Position numbers and translations under genes: made by a program
Shown here: piece after piece, positions 1 through 8,471 of the stretch
Position numbering within the stretch: position 1 is the stretch's first letter
Layout of the letters: each line of letters begins with the position of its first letter
Source: Chlorobium sp.
GTDB lineage: Bacteria > Bacteroidota > Chlorobiia > Chlorobiales > Chlorobiaceae
NCBI GenBank assembly: GCA_028280025.1
Contig: JANQMO010000007.1
Location: forward strand, 1 to 42,718
Length of the DNA: 42,718 nt
Direction of reading: 5' to 3'
The notes under the pieces: model-generated
What the model was told of the DNA's origin: nothing
The model's database searches: none
The model's input: the letters and a program-made list of their open reading frames with translations, nothing else

Positions 1-96
1 TTTGCGTCAAATACTCAAGTTAGGAGCCGGATGCGGGAATTCCGCTCGTCCGGAACTGTGCGGGGGGCGAAAGGTGACTTTCGTTCCTACCGCGAT
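1..96 (+). mobile_element. Group II intron 3' end (domains V-VI), cut by window edge
   Basis: Positions 24-56 fit bacterial group II intron domain V: a 5' GAGCCG with the catalytic AGC, a GCGG/CCGC inner stem, and a closing CGTCCGGAAC arm. Positions 60-92 fold as domain VI: GGGGCGAAAG pairs with CTTTCGTTCC (including G-U pairs) around a GTGA loop, with an unpaired A in the right arm (CTACC) as candidate branch point. The intron would end at about 96 with the usual A-pyrimidine. An open frame also runs from base 1 to a stop at 97-99. The reverse transcriptase and domains I-IV, if present, lie left of the window. The call rests on consensus matching by eye. Confidence 0.8.
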
Positions 97-113
97 TAAT
101 GGGAAAGATAGCA

Positions 114-289
114 GTTGAATCGTTGATTTGTTGAACTGTTGAGTTGTTTGAATGCGGGCAGCCACAGGGGGTTGCCCCTAGTCATTGCTCAGCACTCCCA
201 TACAACCGGCTCTTTACTCCTGCGCACAAAGTGCGCTCCACCCATTCCCTACTACCTAATACCCATTACCTAAACAATCCATTCACGAT
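114..289 (-). repeat. Composite intergenic repeat, copy A
   Basis: This non-coding stretch between the intron end and the serine hydrolase gene carries modules that recur elsewhere in the window, here in the opposite orientation. Positions 117-153 are the reverse complement of the CAACAATTCAACA-type module. Positions 187-200 hold part of the TGCTGAGCAA module. Positions 222-236 hold the small palindrome GCGCAC-AAA-GTGCGC. Positions 241-275 carry CCTACTACC/CCATTACC heptamer-like units. No convincing gene is seen, and the open frame at 144-443 is repeat sequence plus antisense of the hydrolase gene. Confidence 0.7.
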
Positions 290-1432
290 TCACTCCAGCC
301 CCAGACATTCAACCACCGTGTCGTGGAGTTTGGGGCGGAATTTTCGGATTTTTATGTTTTCCGATGTCGGATGGACGCGGTTGGTGAGGGTTATGACGGC
401 GAGGTTCCTTTTCGGGTCTATCCAGATGCTGGTTCCTGTATAGCCGAGATGGCCGAACGAGTCGTCGGAAAAATATTGTCCGGCTGATGACGGTCCCCCG
501 ATAGTGCGGAGGTCCCAGCCCAGAGCCCGCTTTCCGGTTCCCTCTCTGCGGGTAAAGCGTTGTACCGTGGACGGTTTGAAGTACCGGGTGCCGTTATATT
601 CCCCGTCCTGCATGATCATCTGTGTAAACAGGATGAGATCGCCGGTTGTTGAAAAAAGCCCGGCATGGCCTGCAACCCCGCCAAGCAGTGCTGCATTGTG
701 GTCATGAACGACGGGTCGTTTTCGGGGGAGGGTCCAGCGGCTGTCGTATTCTGTCGGTGCTATATTTGACAGAAGCGAGTCGGGAGGATTGAACATGGTG
801 CTCTTCATGCCCAGGGGTTCGGAAAAACGTGCACGGAAATTTTCTTCGAGCGTCCTGCCGGTTATTCGTTCGATAACCCTGGCAAGGGTGATGAAACCGA
901 GGTCGCTGTATCGTGTCTGTGTACCGGTCGGGTATTGCAGCGTTTCGTTATCGATCGCCTGAAGAATCTCCCGGGGTGTCCTGCAGGTCTCTATGAAAAA
1001 CCGGTGGGGGATAAGTCCTGAATTATGCAGCATCAGGTTTTCGATCGTGATGTTTTCTTTGCCGTTCCGGCCGAATTCGGGAAGATAGCGTGATACACGA
1101 TCATCGAGGTCAAGGGAATCCCTTTCTTCGAGCTGCATGATGATCGAGGTCGTGACGATCGGTTTGGTCAGAGATGCAGTGTCGTATATCGTGCCGAGGT
1201 CAACGGGCCGGGAGTTGTTGTCGTAACGGTGTTTCCCGAACGATTTATGGAACAGAACCTTGTTTTTGTGCATGACGGCGATGCTTGCTCCGGGAAAAAC
1301 GCCGTCGGAAATAGACCGTTCCACGAGGTTATCGGCCGTCTCGAACCTGTCAGATGCTTTCGCTGCAGGAAGCAGGACCGCAAGTAAAACGACGGCCAGA
1401 AAAGCTATGTGTCGAGGCTTGTGTTGCGTCAT
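290..1432 (-). CDS. Secreted serine hydrolase, beta-lactamase/class C PBP family
   Basis: This 380-residue protein starts with a clear signal peptide (basic N-terminus, hydrophobic residues about 9-25, AKA-like cleavage region), so it should act outside the cytoplasm. It has the beta-lactamase-fold serine motif SLTK at residues 87-90, a YSD motif in the middle and an HLGYTG motif near the C-terminus, which fits the HxG-type third motif of AmpC/esterase-like relatives. The family includes peptidoglycan peptidases, esterases and beta-lactamases, and the sequence does not decide among them. It is the last gene of a minus-strand run after the Mla-type transporter genes. No good Shine-Dalgarno sequence precedes the ATG at 1432. 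Confidence 0.85.
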   Translation of the reverse strand: MTQHKPRHIAFLAVVLLAVLLPAAKASDRFETADNLVERSISDGVFPGASIAVMHKNKVLFHKSFGKHRYDNNSRPVDLGTIYDTASLTKPIVTTSIIMQLEERDSLDLDDRVSRYLPEFGRNGKENITIENLMLHNSGLIPHRFFIETCRTPREILQAIDNETLQYPTGTQTRYSDLGFITLARVIERITGRTLEENFRARFSEPLGMKSTMFNPPDSLLSNIAPTEYDSRWTLPRKRPVVHDHNAALLGGVAGHAGLFSTTGDLILFTQMIMQDGEYNGTRYFKPSTVQRFTRREGTGKRALGWDLRTIGGPSSAGQYFSDDSFGHLGYTGTSIWIDPKRNLAVITLTNRVHPTSENIKIRKFRPKLHDTVVECLGLE

Positions 1433-1465
1433 GGTTCAGCACTGTGGTTTCCGGCAATTCGGATT

Positions 1466-2347
1466 TCAGAACAGCGAAAAGCGGACGTAACGTTTCGGGT
1501 TTTCTTTCAGGTCGATGAGCAGCGAATCGAGATCGGCCATGCTGTCATTCAGGTTCGAGTAAAGCGCCGGATTGGAATGCAGCTGGCCGATGGTTCCTTC
1601 TTCGCTGTTGAGTTTACGGAGAAGTGAGTCGGTTCGCGCTGCAACCTGTTTGATGCTCGATATGGTTTGTTCCGTTTCGCTGGCAAACGACTTGTCATTG
1701 ATGAGTTTTGGCAGGAGACCTTCGCCTTTCTGCATTTCACGGGTGAACAGGGTGAGTTCCGCCGAGGCTTTTTCAAGGTTGCCGATTGTTTGTTCCAGAT
1801 GTCCAGCCATTTCTTCCGAAGCGAGGAGCTTTGCCAGCGGGCCCTTGCCGTTGTTGATATTGTCAAGCAGCGTATTGATTTTTCCTATTGCCTCTCCCAC
1901 GGTGACTGTCAGGTTGTCAAGCCCTGTTTTGCTTTCGTCGAGCGCGATGATATCACCTTCTTCAACCGGTTTGCCGCTGCCGGTCGTAATGTCGACATAC
2001 TTGTCGCCAAGGATACCCAGGGCGAGAATGCGTGCTCTCGAATCTTTCGTGACGATAGAGGCGAAATTATCCTCCAGCCGCATCTCGACAACAACGAGCA
2101 GTGAGTCGTTTCGGTTGAGGAAATCGATGTTGGAGACGATACCGATTTTCTTGCCTGACACCGATACGAAGTTGTTTTCCTGCAGGCTTCCGATATTAGT
2201 GGCAACCATTTTGATCCTGGTGACCTCTCTGAACAGGCTCGAATTTTTTCCGACAACCAGACCGATGTAAGCGGCAAGTCCAAGCCCGATAACAAAGAAT
2301 ATGCCGGTTTTCAGGTCGTTCCACTTGAGTGTGTTAGGGTTTTTCAT
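1466..2347 (-). CDS. MlaD-like MCE-domain lipid transport protein
   Basis: This 293-residue protein has one N-terminal transmembrane anchor (residues about 13-30) followed by a single MCE domain (about 38-120), recognisable from the GxxVxxxGxxxGxV-like stretch around 'FVSVSGKKIGIVSNI'. A long helical, charge-rich region follows. MCE proteins are the periplasmic substrate-binding parts of ABC systems that move phospholipids or other hydrophobic compounds between membranes. It lies directly after the ATPase and permease genes in the same run, which supports an MlaEFD-type complex. The exact substrate cannot be told. Confidence 0.88.
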   Translation of the reverse strand: MKNPNTLKWNDLKTGIFFVIGLGLAAYIGLVVGKNSSLFREVTRIKMVATNIGSLQENNFVSVSGKKIGIVSNIDFLNRNDSLLVVVEMRLEDNFASIVTKDSRARILALGILGDKYVDITTGSGKPVEEGDIIALDESKTGLDNLTVTVGEAIGKINTLLDNINNGKGPLAKLLASEEMAGHLEQTIGNLEKASAELTLFTREMQKGEGLLPKLINDKSFASETEQTISSIKQVAARTDSLLRKLNSEEGTIGQLHSNPALYSNLNDSMADLDSLLIDLKENPKRYVRFSLF

Positions 2348-2368
2348 TACAGACGTTTCCTGATGATG

Positions 2369-3103
2369 TTATTGTTCGAGTATCTTGTCGGATAAAATTG
2401 ACTTGATGAAAGGATGGGTCGAGTTATGCAGCTTTGCTGTCTCGTCGTCAAAGATGATCTCTCCTTTATACAGTACGGAGACCGTATCGGCTACCTGGAA
2501 CACATCGTCGATAATATGGGTGACGATAACGGCACCGAGGTTGTTTTTGTGGCGAAGAGAACTGATGAGCCCGAGAATTTTTTTTGAACTGAGGGGATCG
2601 AGCCCCGCGGTGGGTTCATCGAACAGGATCATGGCCGGTTTGAAAATCAGCGCCCGTCCGATCGCCACCCTTTTTTTCATCCCCCCGCTCAACTTTTCAG
2701 GCAGCGCGTCCTCGTAGCCTTGGAGTCCTGCAAAAGCAATTTGCTCCTGTACTCTCTTTTCGGTTTCCTGTTCTGTCAGTCGGAGATTTTCCCGGAGGAA
2801 AAAGCCCAGGTTTTCGCTTATGGTCATCGAGTCGAACAAGGCGTTACCCTGGAAGACGATCCCCATTTTGCGGCGGATCGGGTAGAGTTTCGATTCTTTC
2901 AGTGGCGTAATATCGACGCCGTCTATAAGGATCTTGCCTGAATTCGGTTTGATCAGCCCGAGAATAAGTTTCAGGATGGTGCTCTTGCCTACACCGCTCG
3001 GACCCAGAATTGCCTTGATCTTGTTATCCTTGATGGAAAGGGAAACCTTGTCGAGAATTTTTTTGTCCCCATAGCACAATGAAACCTCCTGCAGCTCTAT
3101 CAT
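2369..3103 (-). CDS. MlaF-like ABC transporter ATPase
   Basis: This 244-residue ATP-binding subunit has Walker A GPSGVGKST near residue 34, the signature LSGGMKKRVAIGRAL, Walker B MILFDEPTAGLD and a switch histidine (VTHI). The LSGGM signature and DPLSS after the D-loop are typical of the MlaF/MCE-associated ATPase family. It sits between the permease gene (39 bases upstream) and the MCE protein gene (21 bases downstream), so it should power the same lipid transporter at the inner face of the cytoplasmic membrane. Confidence 0.92.
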   Translation of the reverse strand: MIELQEVSLCYGDKKILDKVSLSIKDNKIKAILGPSGVGKSTILKLILGLIKPNSGKILIDGVDITPLKESKLYPIRRKMGIVFQGNALFDSMTISENLGFFLRENLRLTEQETEKRVQEQIAFAGLQGYEDALPEKLSGGMKKRVAIGRALIFKPAMILFDEPTAGLDPLSSKKILGLISSLRHKNNLGAVIVTHIIDDVFQVADTVSVLYKGEIIFDDETAKLHNSTHPFIKSILSDKILEQ

Positions 3104-3142
3104 GGCGCAAACAATATATCTTTCGTGTTGTTCATCCGGGGT

Positions 3143-3940
3143 CTACATGTTTTCGAGAACAAGTTTCGATACATAGAAGTTTGCGACCAGGAGCAGACCT
3201 GACGAAACAACTATTCCCTTGATGGTCGATCTTCCTACCCCTGCGGTACCGCCTTTTGCAATGAAACCGTTGAAACTGCTTACAAGCGTAATGATGATGG
3301 CGAAAACCGGTGCCTTGAGGAATCCGACAACGAAATCCTTGAAGACAAGTCTCGGGAACACGGCGTTCCAGAAAATACCGGGGTCGATTTTATGGTAATG
3401 CTCGGCAATGAGCGCGGCGCTGTAGAGTCCGGTAAAGTCGGCAATGGCTGTAAGAGGCACAAAAACCATCAGTGCCGCGGTCAGGCGGGGCATCACCAGC
3501 TTTGCCACGGGGTCTGTGCCGAATGCCCGCAGAGCGTCGATCTGCTCGGATATTTTCATCGCGCCGAGTTCCGCCCCGTTACGTGATCCGTATCTGGCTG
3601 AAAGCATGAGGCCCATGATCAAGGGACCCAGTTCGCGGATAATCGACAGGGCGGTGGAGCGTCCGAGCATGGTTTTCGCACCGAAATCCTCGAGAAGGTT
3701 GCCGACTTCGACAGCAAGGAGGGCGCCGATGGAGATCGAGCTGACCAGAACAATGGGCAGGGAGTCGGTGCCGGCAATCGTTGCCTGGTCGAGAAAGTCT
3801 CTCCAGTATCGTCTGAGTTTGGGAATAGTGGCGAAAGCACGTACCGAAAAATGAAAAAATTCCTGCATGGTCAGGAAAAATTCTTTCATCGAGAGATTGG
3901 CGCTCTGTGCCAACGAGGTGATGACGTTTTGCTGCGACAT
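3143..3940 (-). CDS. MlaE-like ABC transporter permease
   Basis: This 265-residue integral membrane protein belongs to the MlaE/YrbE permease family. It has an amphipathic N-terminus, about five hydrophobic segments, and the conserved central stretch RELGPLIMGLMLSARYGSRNGAELG followed by EQIDALRAFGTDP. Only up to 20 of these residues in a row are given by family consensus; the ELG-(PL)-x5-LSAR and GAELG motifs are the diagnostic ones. It is encoded 7 bases after the PHP phosphoesterase stop and ahead of the ATPase and MCE genes. Confidence 0.92.
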   Translation of the reverse strand: MSQQNVITSLAQSANLSMKEFFLTMQEFFHFSVRAFATIPKLRRYWRDFLDQATIAGTDSLPIVLVSSISIGALLAVEVGNLLEDFGAKTMLGRSTALSIIRELGPLIMGLMLSARYGSRNGAELGAMKISEQIDALRAFGTDPVAKLVMPRLTAALMVFVPLTAIADFTGLYSAALIAEHYHKIDPGIFWNAVFPRLVFKDFVVGFLKAPVFAIIITLVSSFNGFIAKGGTAGVGRSTIKGIVVSSGLLLVANFYVSKLVLENM

Positions 3941-3947
3941 GGCGGTA

Positions 3948-4808
3948 CTATACGGTAACGATCCTGCTCTTCATTTTGGTCACCCATTCATACGGTATGG
4001 TTATCTGTCCGAAAAGATCTTTTTCCTGGTCCTTGAGGCCATGGTAATCCGATCCGCCGGAGAAGAGCATGAAATATTCGTTGGCGATCTCCCTGTAGTA
4101 GTTTTCCTTGTACGTGTCGTGGGACGGATGGATGATCTCGATGCCGTCGAGCCCGAAATTGATCAGTTTCCTGAGAATCTCGTCAGGAATGTTCTGTCCG
4201 GGGTGAGCGAGAAACGACAGACCCGACGCTTCGTTGATCAGCCTGATCACCTCTGCAGGAGGGGTTTCTATGCTTTTGACATATGCGGGACTGTGCGAAC
4301 CCAGATACCTGCTGAAGGCCTCGCTGAAGCTTTTGACAAATCCGCCGTCCTGAAGGACCGCCGCTATGTGGGGGCGACCTACGCTGCCGTTCTGGGCTTT
4401 CAGAATAATCTGTTCGATCTCGATCTTGACCCCCATGCGGGCAAGTTTGCTTACCATGCGTTCAGCACGTTCGGTACGCAGCTGTTTACAGAGATCAAGG
4501 TAACTTTTAAGCCCGGAATGCTTGTGATCTATGAAATAACCCAGGATATGAATATCGTGGCCCTGGTATGTAGAGCTCATTTCTACACCGCTGATAAGCT
4601 CTATGCCGTATTTGCTGGCTAATGGCTTTGCTTCGTCAATGCCTAAAACAGAATCATGATCAGTTATACTTATGGCCTTCAGTCCGGTTTGCTTTGCTTT
4701 TTCGACAATTTCCTCCGGTGTAAAGACGCCGTCTGAGCACTTTGTGTGTATGTGTAAATCTGCTTTTTCAAAGCCATTATGCCCTACACCCGACAAGCTG
4801 TATGGCAT
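3948..4808 (-). CDS. PHP-domain phosphoesterase
   Basis: This 286-residue protein has an N-terminal PHP domain with the metal-binding motifs DLHIHTKCSDG (about residues 17-27), ITDHD (about 47-51), SGVEMS and a C-terminal GSDYHG. Relatives (YciV/RnmB-like) hydrolyse 3',5'-nucleotide bisphosphates or trim 5' ends of RNA, but others in the family are phosphatases of unknown substrate. It is the first gene of the run PHP-mlaE-mlaF-mlaD-hydrolase. The region upstream is repeat-rich and no strong promoter stands out. Confidence 0.85.
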   Translation of the reverse strand: MPYSLSGVGHNGFEKADLHIHTKCSDGVFTPEEIVEKAKQTGLKAISITDHDSVLGIDEAKPLASKYGIELISGVEMSSTYQGHDIHILGYFIDHKHSGLKSYLDLCKQLRTERAERMVSKLARMGVKIEIEQIILKAQNGSVGRPHIAAVLQDGGFVKSFSEAFSRYLGSHSPAYVKSIETPPAEVIRLINEASGLSFLAHPGQNIPDEILRKLINFGLDGIEIIHPSHDTYKENYYREIANEYFMLFSGGSDYHGLKDQEKDLFGQITIPYEWVTKMKSRIVTV

Positions 4809-5288
4809 GGCCTAAATGGTTTAGATTATGTTGTTTCTATAATCCTATATATAAGAATTTTTTCCGCTATTGGTTACAGAAAAGACAATTCTTTTTGCCG
4901 GCTAATAGTTGCGGGATGGGTGGGTAGTAGGTAATGGGTAATGGGAGTAGCGCACTTCGTGCGCAGGAGTAGCTCGCTCTGGCTCGCAGGAGTATGAATT
5001 AAGTGCTGAGCAACGAGCAATGAGCACTGAGTGGGGGGAAAATCGTAAATCGTGAATGGTTGAAAGAAAAGTTCTCAGTTCTTGGTTCTGAGTGAAGATA
5101 GCTCGTTAGCTGGATAGCCGGCTGGCAAGAAATGTGGGAGTCTTCTTCAAACAATTCAACAGTTCAACAAATCAACGATTCAACAAATCAACAGCACAAC
5201 AGTTTGCCTTAGCAATTTTCTCGTTTGCAGCACTATTCCTCAAAACTATCTTCATCCTATTCCCTATTCCCCATTACCTACTACCCAT
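4809..5288 (+). repeat. Composite intergenic repeat, copy B, in a 480-bp gene-free gap
   Basis: The gap between the PHP gene and uppP holds no convincing gene. It carries the most complete copy of the recurring composite repeat. GGGTAGTAGGTAATGGGTAA units lie at 4921-4946. The palindrome GCGCAC-TTC-GTGCGC is at 4950-4964. The GCAGGAGTATGAATTAAGTG and TGCTGAGCAACGAG module spans 4985-5030. CAACAATTCAACA-type units run 5150-5200. The CACTATTCCTCAAAACTATC module is near 5230, and CCTATTCC/CCATTACC units end at 5287. The open frames here (4742-4927 and 5134-5352) look like chance frames through repeats. Confidence 0.75.
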
Positions 5289-6137
5289 CTACGCCTGCAC
5301 ATATCCGGCGGCTATGAGGCCGAGGATGCCTGTTCCGAGTGCTATGCGGTAAATGATGAAGAGGGAGGTCGTGTGTTTCTTGAGATAGCTGAGGAGAAAG
5401 GCGATGGATGCGTAGCCGACGATTCCCGCGGCGACGGTGGCGGCTGTGAGATTGATGAGTTCGCTCTGTGAGGCCAGGAGCGAATCCCGTATTTCGTAGA
5501 GCTGGTAAATGCCTGCGGCAAAAACGGCGGGCAGCGAGAGCAGGAATGAGAAACGGGCTGCGGCTTCACGCGAGAGATTCAGAAACAGGCCCGCGGTGAT
5601 CGTGACGCCGGAACGGGACGACCCGGGTATCAGCGCGATACTTTGCGCAATACCGATCAAAAGAGCTTCTTTCCAGCCGATATCCTTCATGTCCTTTGTG
5701 CGAAGGCCTTTTTCTGCGCGTTGTTTCATCAACCATTCCGCCAGCGTGAGCATCAGTGCAAGGACGATCAGGGCGGCACTTATCCAGTAGAGCGAGCGAA
5801 GGCTTGTTTCGATTTCCGATTTGAACAAGAGGCCGAACACCACGATCGGAATCGTTCCGGCACCGATCATCCAGGCCATTCTGGAATCCTGTGTTTCAAA
5901 GGGTTTTCCGGAGAGCAGTCCCTTCACGAACGCTTTTGTAATATCGATGATGTCACGGAAAAAGTATGCCAGTACGGCTGCAAGCGTTCCTATCTGGACG
6001 ATCGCCGAAAAGGCTGCTCCGGGATCCTGCCAGCCGCAGAGAGCAGGGACGATGCGCAGGTGGGCCGTGCTGCTGATGGGCAGAAATTCCGTGAGCCCCT
6101 GGACGATTCCGAGAATGATTGCTTCAAAGAGGCTCAT
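5289..6137 (-). CDS. uppP: Undecaprenyl-diphosphatase UppP
   Basis: This 282-residue polytopic membrane protein of the BacA/UppP family dephosphorylates undecaprenyl diphosphate to recycle the lipid carrier for peptidoglycan and other wall polymers. The family motifs are visible: EGLTEFLPISSTAHL near the N-terminus (residues about 17-31) and PGSSRSGVT at about 173-181, both holding catalytic residues. About eight hydrophobic segments are seen and the length is normal. It follows rdgB by 18 bases in a pdxJ-rdgB-uppP run. Confidence 0.95.
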   Translation of the reverse strand: MSLFEAIILGIVQGLTEFLPISSTAHLRIVPALCGWQDPGAAFSAIVQIGTLAAVLAYFFRDIIDITKAFVKGLLSGKPFETQDSRMAWMIGAGTIPIVVFGLLFKSEIETSLRSLYWISAALIVLALMLTLAEWLMKQRAEKGLRTKDMKDIGWKEALLIGIAQSIALIPGSSRSGVTITAGLFLNLSREAAARFSFLLSLPAVFAAGIYQLYEIRDSLLASQSELINLTAATVAAGIVGYASIAFLLSYLKKHTTSLFIIYRIALGTGILGLIAAGYVQA

Positions 6138-6155
6138 GGCGTTCTGCTTTGCTGC

Positions 6156-6815
6156 TTAAGGGGTAGCTGTGAGAATACTGCGCAACTTTTCGACCGCTTT
6201 TCTGACGGCACGGGACCGGTGACTCACCCGGTTTTTTTCTTCGATACTCATTTGAGCGAAGGTTGACCGAGCGGAATTTACCCAAAAGACAGGATCATAT
6301 CCAAACCCGTTTCCGCCGGTTTTTTCCCTGGTTATTTCGCCCTCGACCGATCCTTCAACGGTTGATTCGAACGTGTGTGGCTCGCTGCTGCCTTCGAGCC
6401 GTCCTTTGAGAGCGATGACCGTCCGGAAGCATGCCTGCCTGTCGTCGATACCTTTCATTTCCCTCAGGAGGTGGTTGACGTTGTAGTCATAGGTGGGCGA
6501 TGTTCCTTCGGGGACGGGGGCGTAACGCGCAGAATAGACGCCGGGTGCTCCTCCAAGAGCAACCACATCAAGTCCTGTATCGTCGGCAAGTGTCACCAGG
6601 TTGTCGAACCTGTCCGAAAGCAGGGCGAAAACGGCATCGGTTTTCAGTTTGGCATTGCCTTCAAGCGTTTCTTCCGTTTCTTCGATCTCGATATCGACCT
6701 GGAGGTCGTTGAGGGAGAAAACGTGTATGCCGGGTCCGATATCTTCCAGCAAGGGTTTGATCTCTTTTACCTTGTCGCGGTTGTTTGTTGCAAGAACAAC
6801 GGTAATTTGTTTCAT
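6156..6815 (-). CDS. rdgB: Non-canonical purine NTP pyrophosphatase (RdgB/HAM1)
   Basis: This 219-residue enzyme hydrolyses ITP, XTP and dITP to monophosphates, which keeps deaminated purines out of nucleic acids. The N-terminal ATNNRDKVKEI gives the SxNxxK-like motif. LADDTGLDVVALGGAPGVYS is the conserved substrate and metal site, and GYDPVFW and SHRSRA near the C-terminus match the family. It lies between pdxJ (24 bases upstream) and uppP. This is a housekeeping gene with no visible defect. Confidence 0.94.
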   Translation of the reverse strand: MKQITVVLATNNRDKVKEIKPLLEDIGPGIHVFSLNDLQVDIEIEETEETLEGNAKLKTDAVFALLSDRFDNLVTLADDTGLDVVALGGAPGVYSARYAPVPEGTSPTYDYNVNHLLREMKGIDDRQACFRTVIALKGRLEGSSEPHTFESTVEGSVEGEITREKTGGNGFGYDPVFWVNSARSTFAQMSIEEKNRVSHRSRAVRKAVEKLRSILTATP

Positions 6816-6839
6816 GGTTCAGGGCTTTGGGTAGGCGGT

Positions 6840-7550
6840 TTAACGGATAAGGTGCAGCATGTCCCTTACGGCAGTGTCCATTCCAGTCAGTGCGGCCCGG
6901 GCGATGAGAGCGTGCCCGATACTTACTTCCTCGATCTCTTCTATCGTTCTGAACGGTATGACGTTGTCGTAGTCGAGGCCGTGGCCTGCAACGACACGAA
7001 GGCCCTGTTCCCGGGCGAAGCGAGCTGCGGATTGAATCCTCAGGATCTCGGCTTTACGGTCGCCGACAGACTGCTTGAGCGAATACGGTCCTGTATGCAG
7101 TTCTACAATGTCCGCACCTGCTTTTGCTGCCAGGTCGACGGCTTCCTTTTCAGGTTCGATAAAAAGGCTGACCTCGATCCCGTGATCCTGTACAGGTCTG
7201 ATATACTCTACAAGTTTCCGGTAGTGTCCGGCGACATCGAAACCGCCTTCGGTCGTGAGTTCCCGGCGTTTCTCAGGGACCAGCGTGATCAGTTCCGGTT
7301 TTGTGCGAATGGCGATCTGCTGCATTTCCTCTGTCATGGCCATTTCGAGGTCCAGTTTGGTCGTTACGGCTTCGCGCAGTCTTTCAAGGTCGCGGTCTTG
7401 TATGTGACGGCGGTCTTCGCGCAGATGGCAGACGATTCCCGAAGCGCCTGCCAGTTCGGCAATCAATGCTGCCGCAACCGGGTCGGGCTGCCGTTCGTTG
7501 CGTGCGTTCCGTAACGTTGCTATATGGTCGATATTGACGGCTAATTGCAT
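6840..7550 (-). CDS. pdxJ: Pyridoxine 5'-phosphate synthase PdxJ
   Basis: This TIM-barrel enzyme condenses 1-deoxy-xylulose 5-phosphate with 3-amino-2-oxopropyl phosphate to form pyridoxine 5'-phosphate, the last ring-closing step of DXP-dependent vitamin B6 synthesis. The conserved N-terminus LAVNIDHIATLRNAR, HLREDRRHI, ELHTGPYS and VVAGHGLDY are all present. The start chosen at 7550 gives 236 residues, the usual length, and has an AGGAAAC ribosome site 7 bases upstream. The longer open frame to 7679 is probably untranslated. It heads the pdxJ-rdgB-uppP run and is divergent from the rhodanese gene. Confidence 0.95.
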   Translation of the reverse strand: MQLAVNIDHIATLRNARNERQPDPVAAALIAELAGASGIVCHLREDRRHIQDRDLERLREAVTTKLDLEMAMTEEMQQIAIRTKPELITLVPEKRRELTTEGGFDVAGHYRKLVEYIRPVQDHGIEVSLFIEPEKEAVDLAAKAGADIVELHTGPYSLKQSVGDRKAEILRIQSAARFAREQGLRVVAGHGLDYDNVIPFRTIEEIEEVSIGHALIARAALTGMDTAVRDMLHLIR

Positions 7551-7819
7551 ATGGTATGTTTCCTGTTTCTGTAAAAAGTCAGCATTTAGGGTGAAAAAGG
7601 CAAAAAAACGATACTTTCGACCTGAATGCAAGGAATGATAGGAAATTATCTTCAGATGATTGCTGCGGGAACCGTGCATCCGTCCTTCCCGGAAAACCGA
7701 TTCGCAGGAGGAACAGGGGGGGGCGTGATTTTCTCAATGAAAAAATGTATGTTGGGGTGGCTTTTCCGGGATCAGGGGATCTTCCAGAATATCGACCAAC
7801 ACATATTAAGACTGAGTAT

Positions 7820-8287
7820 ATGAAACGTTTCATAGAGCTTTTCCGCGACTGCCTTTCCGATGTCAAGGAGATCCTGCCATGGGATCTTGTCGAGAGGATG
7901 AATGCAAATCCCGATCTGCTGATCCTGGATGTGCGCGAACCCGGCGAGTTCGATGCGATGCATATCAAGGGCTCACTCAACGTTCCACGGGGCATTCTCG
8001 AATCGGCCTGTGAGTGGGATTACGAGGAGACCGAACCTGAACTGGTCAGGGCGAGGCAGCGTGAGATTGTTATTGTCTGCCGCTCGGGATACCGCAGCGT
8101 TCTGGCGGCCCACTCCATGCAGGTTCTCGGCTATGAAAACGTGGCATCGCTGATGACCGGCCTGAGAGGGTGGAACGATTACGAGGAGCCGATGGTCAAC
8201 GCTGCGGGGGAACTGATTGACGAAGACGCTGCCGATGACTACTTTACGGCCAAGCTGCGTCCCGACCAGAAGAAGCCGCAATCGTGA
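7820..8287 (+). CDS. Rhodanese-domain sulfurtransferase
   Basis: This 155-residue single-domain rhodanese has the DVREPGEFD CH2A motif at about 38-45 and the active loop CRSGYRS with catalytic Cys87. Such proteins carry persulfide sulfur and in sulfur oxidisers feed it to TusA. Here the gene stands upstream of yeiH and tusA at the start of the dsr region, which fits that role (inference). The start at 7820 was chosen because the residues upstream of it are not rhodanese-like; no strong ribosome site is visible. An acidic C-terminal tail follows the domain. Confidence 0.88.
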   Translation: MKRFIELFRDCLSDVKEILPWDLVERMNANPDLLILDVREPGEFDAMHIKGSLNVPRGILESACEWDYEETEPELVRARQREIVIVCRSGYRSVLAAHSMQVLGYENVASLMTGLRGWNDYEEPMVNAAGELIDEDAADDYFTAKLRPDQKKPQS

Positions 8288-8370
8288 TTAGTGATTGGTG
8301 AGATGGTGGTCTGGCGAATTCCCGTTCCGGTTGTCAGGCATTTCTTTTTGCTGCTTTCGGTTTCGTTGCA

Positions 8371-8457
8371 ATGCGAGTAGTAATTGTTATCTTCGTGCTG
8401 ATTTTTGGAGTGCTTTCCTGTCCGGGGCCGGGCACTGAGCTTTCTGTCATCCATTAA
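8371..8457 (+). CDS. Possible 28-residue hydrophobic peptide
   Basis: A short frame with ATG at 8371 and TAA at 8455-8457 encodes a hydrophobic peptide beginning MRVVIVIFVLIFGVLSC, so it looks like a small membrane or lipoprotein-signal-like peptide. It lies between the rhodanese gene and yeiH on the same strand. There is no ribosome site upstream, and at this length a chance frame is quite possible. Confidence 0.2.
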   Translation: MRVVIVIFVLIFGVLSCPGPGTELSVIH

Positions 8458-8471
8458 AGGGCGCTTTCGAT

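Noticed and set aside
144..443. 99-codon frame near the left edge
   Set aside because: Its first half is composite repeat and its second half is antisense to the serine hydrolase gene.
6375..7514. Plus-strand frame of 379 codons over rdgB and pdxJ
   Set aside because: It runs antisense to two well-supported genes and their gap, with no recognisable motif.
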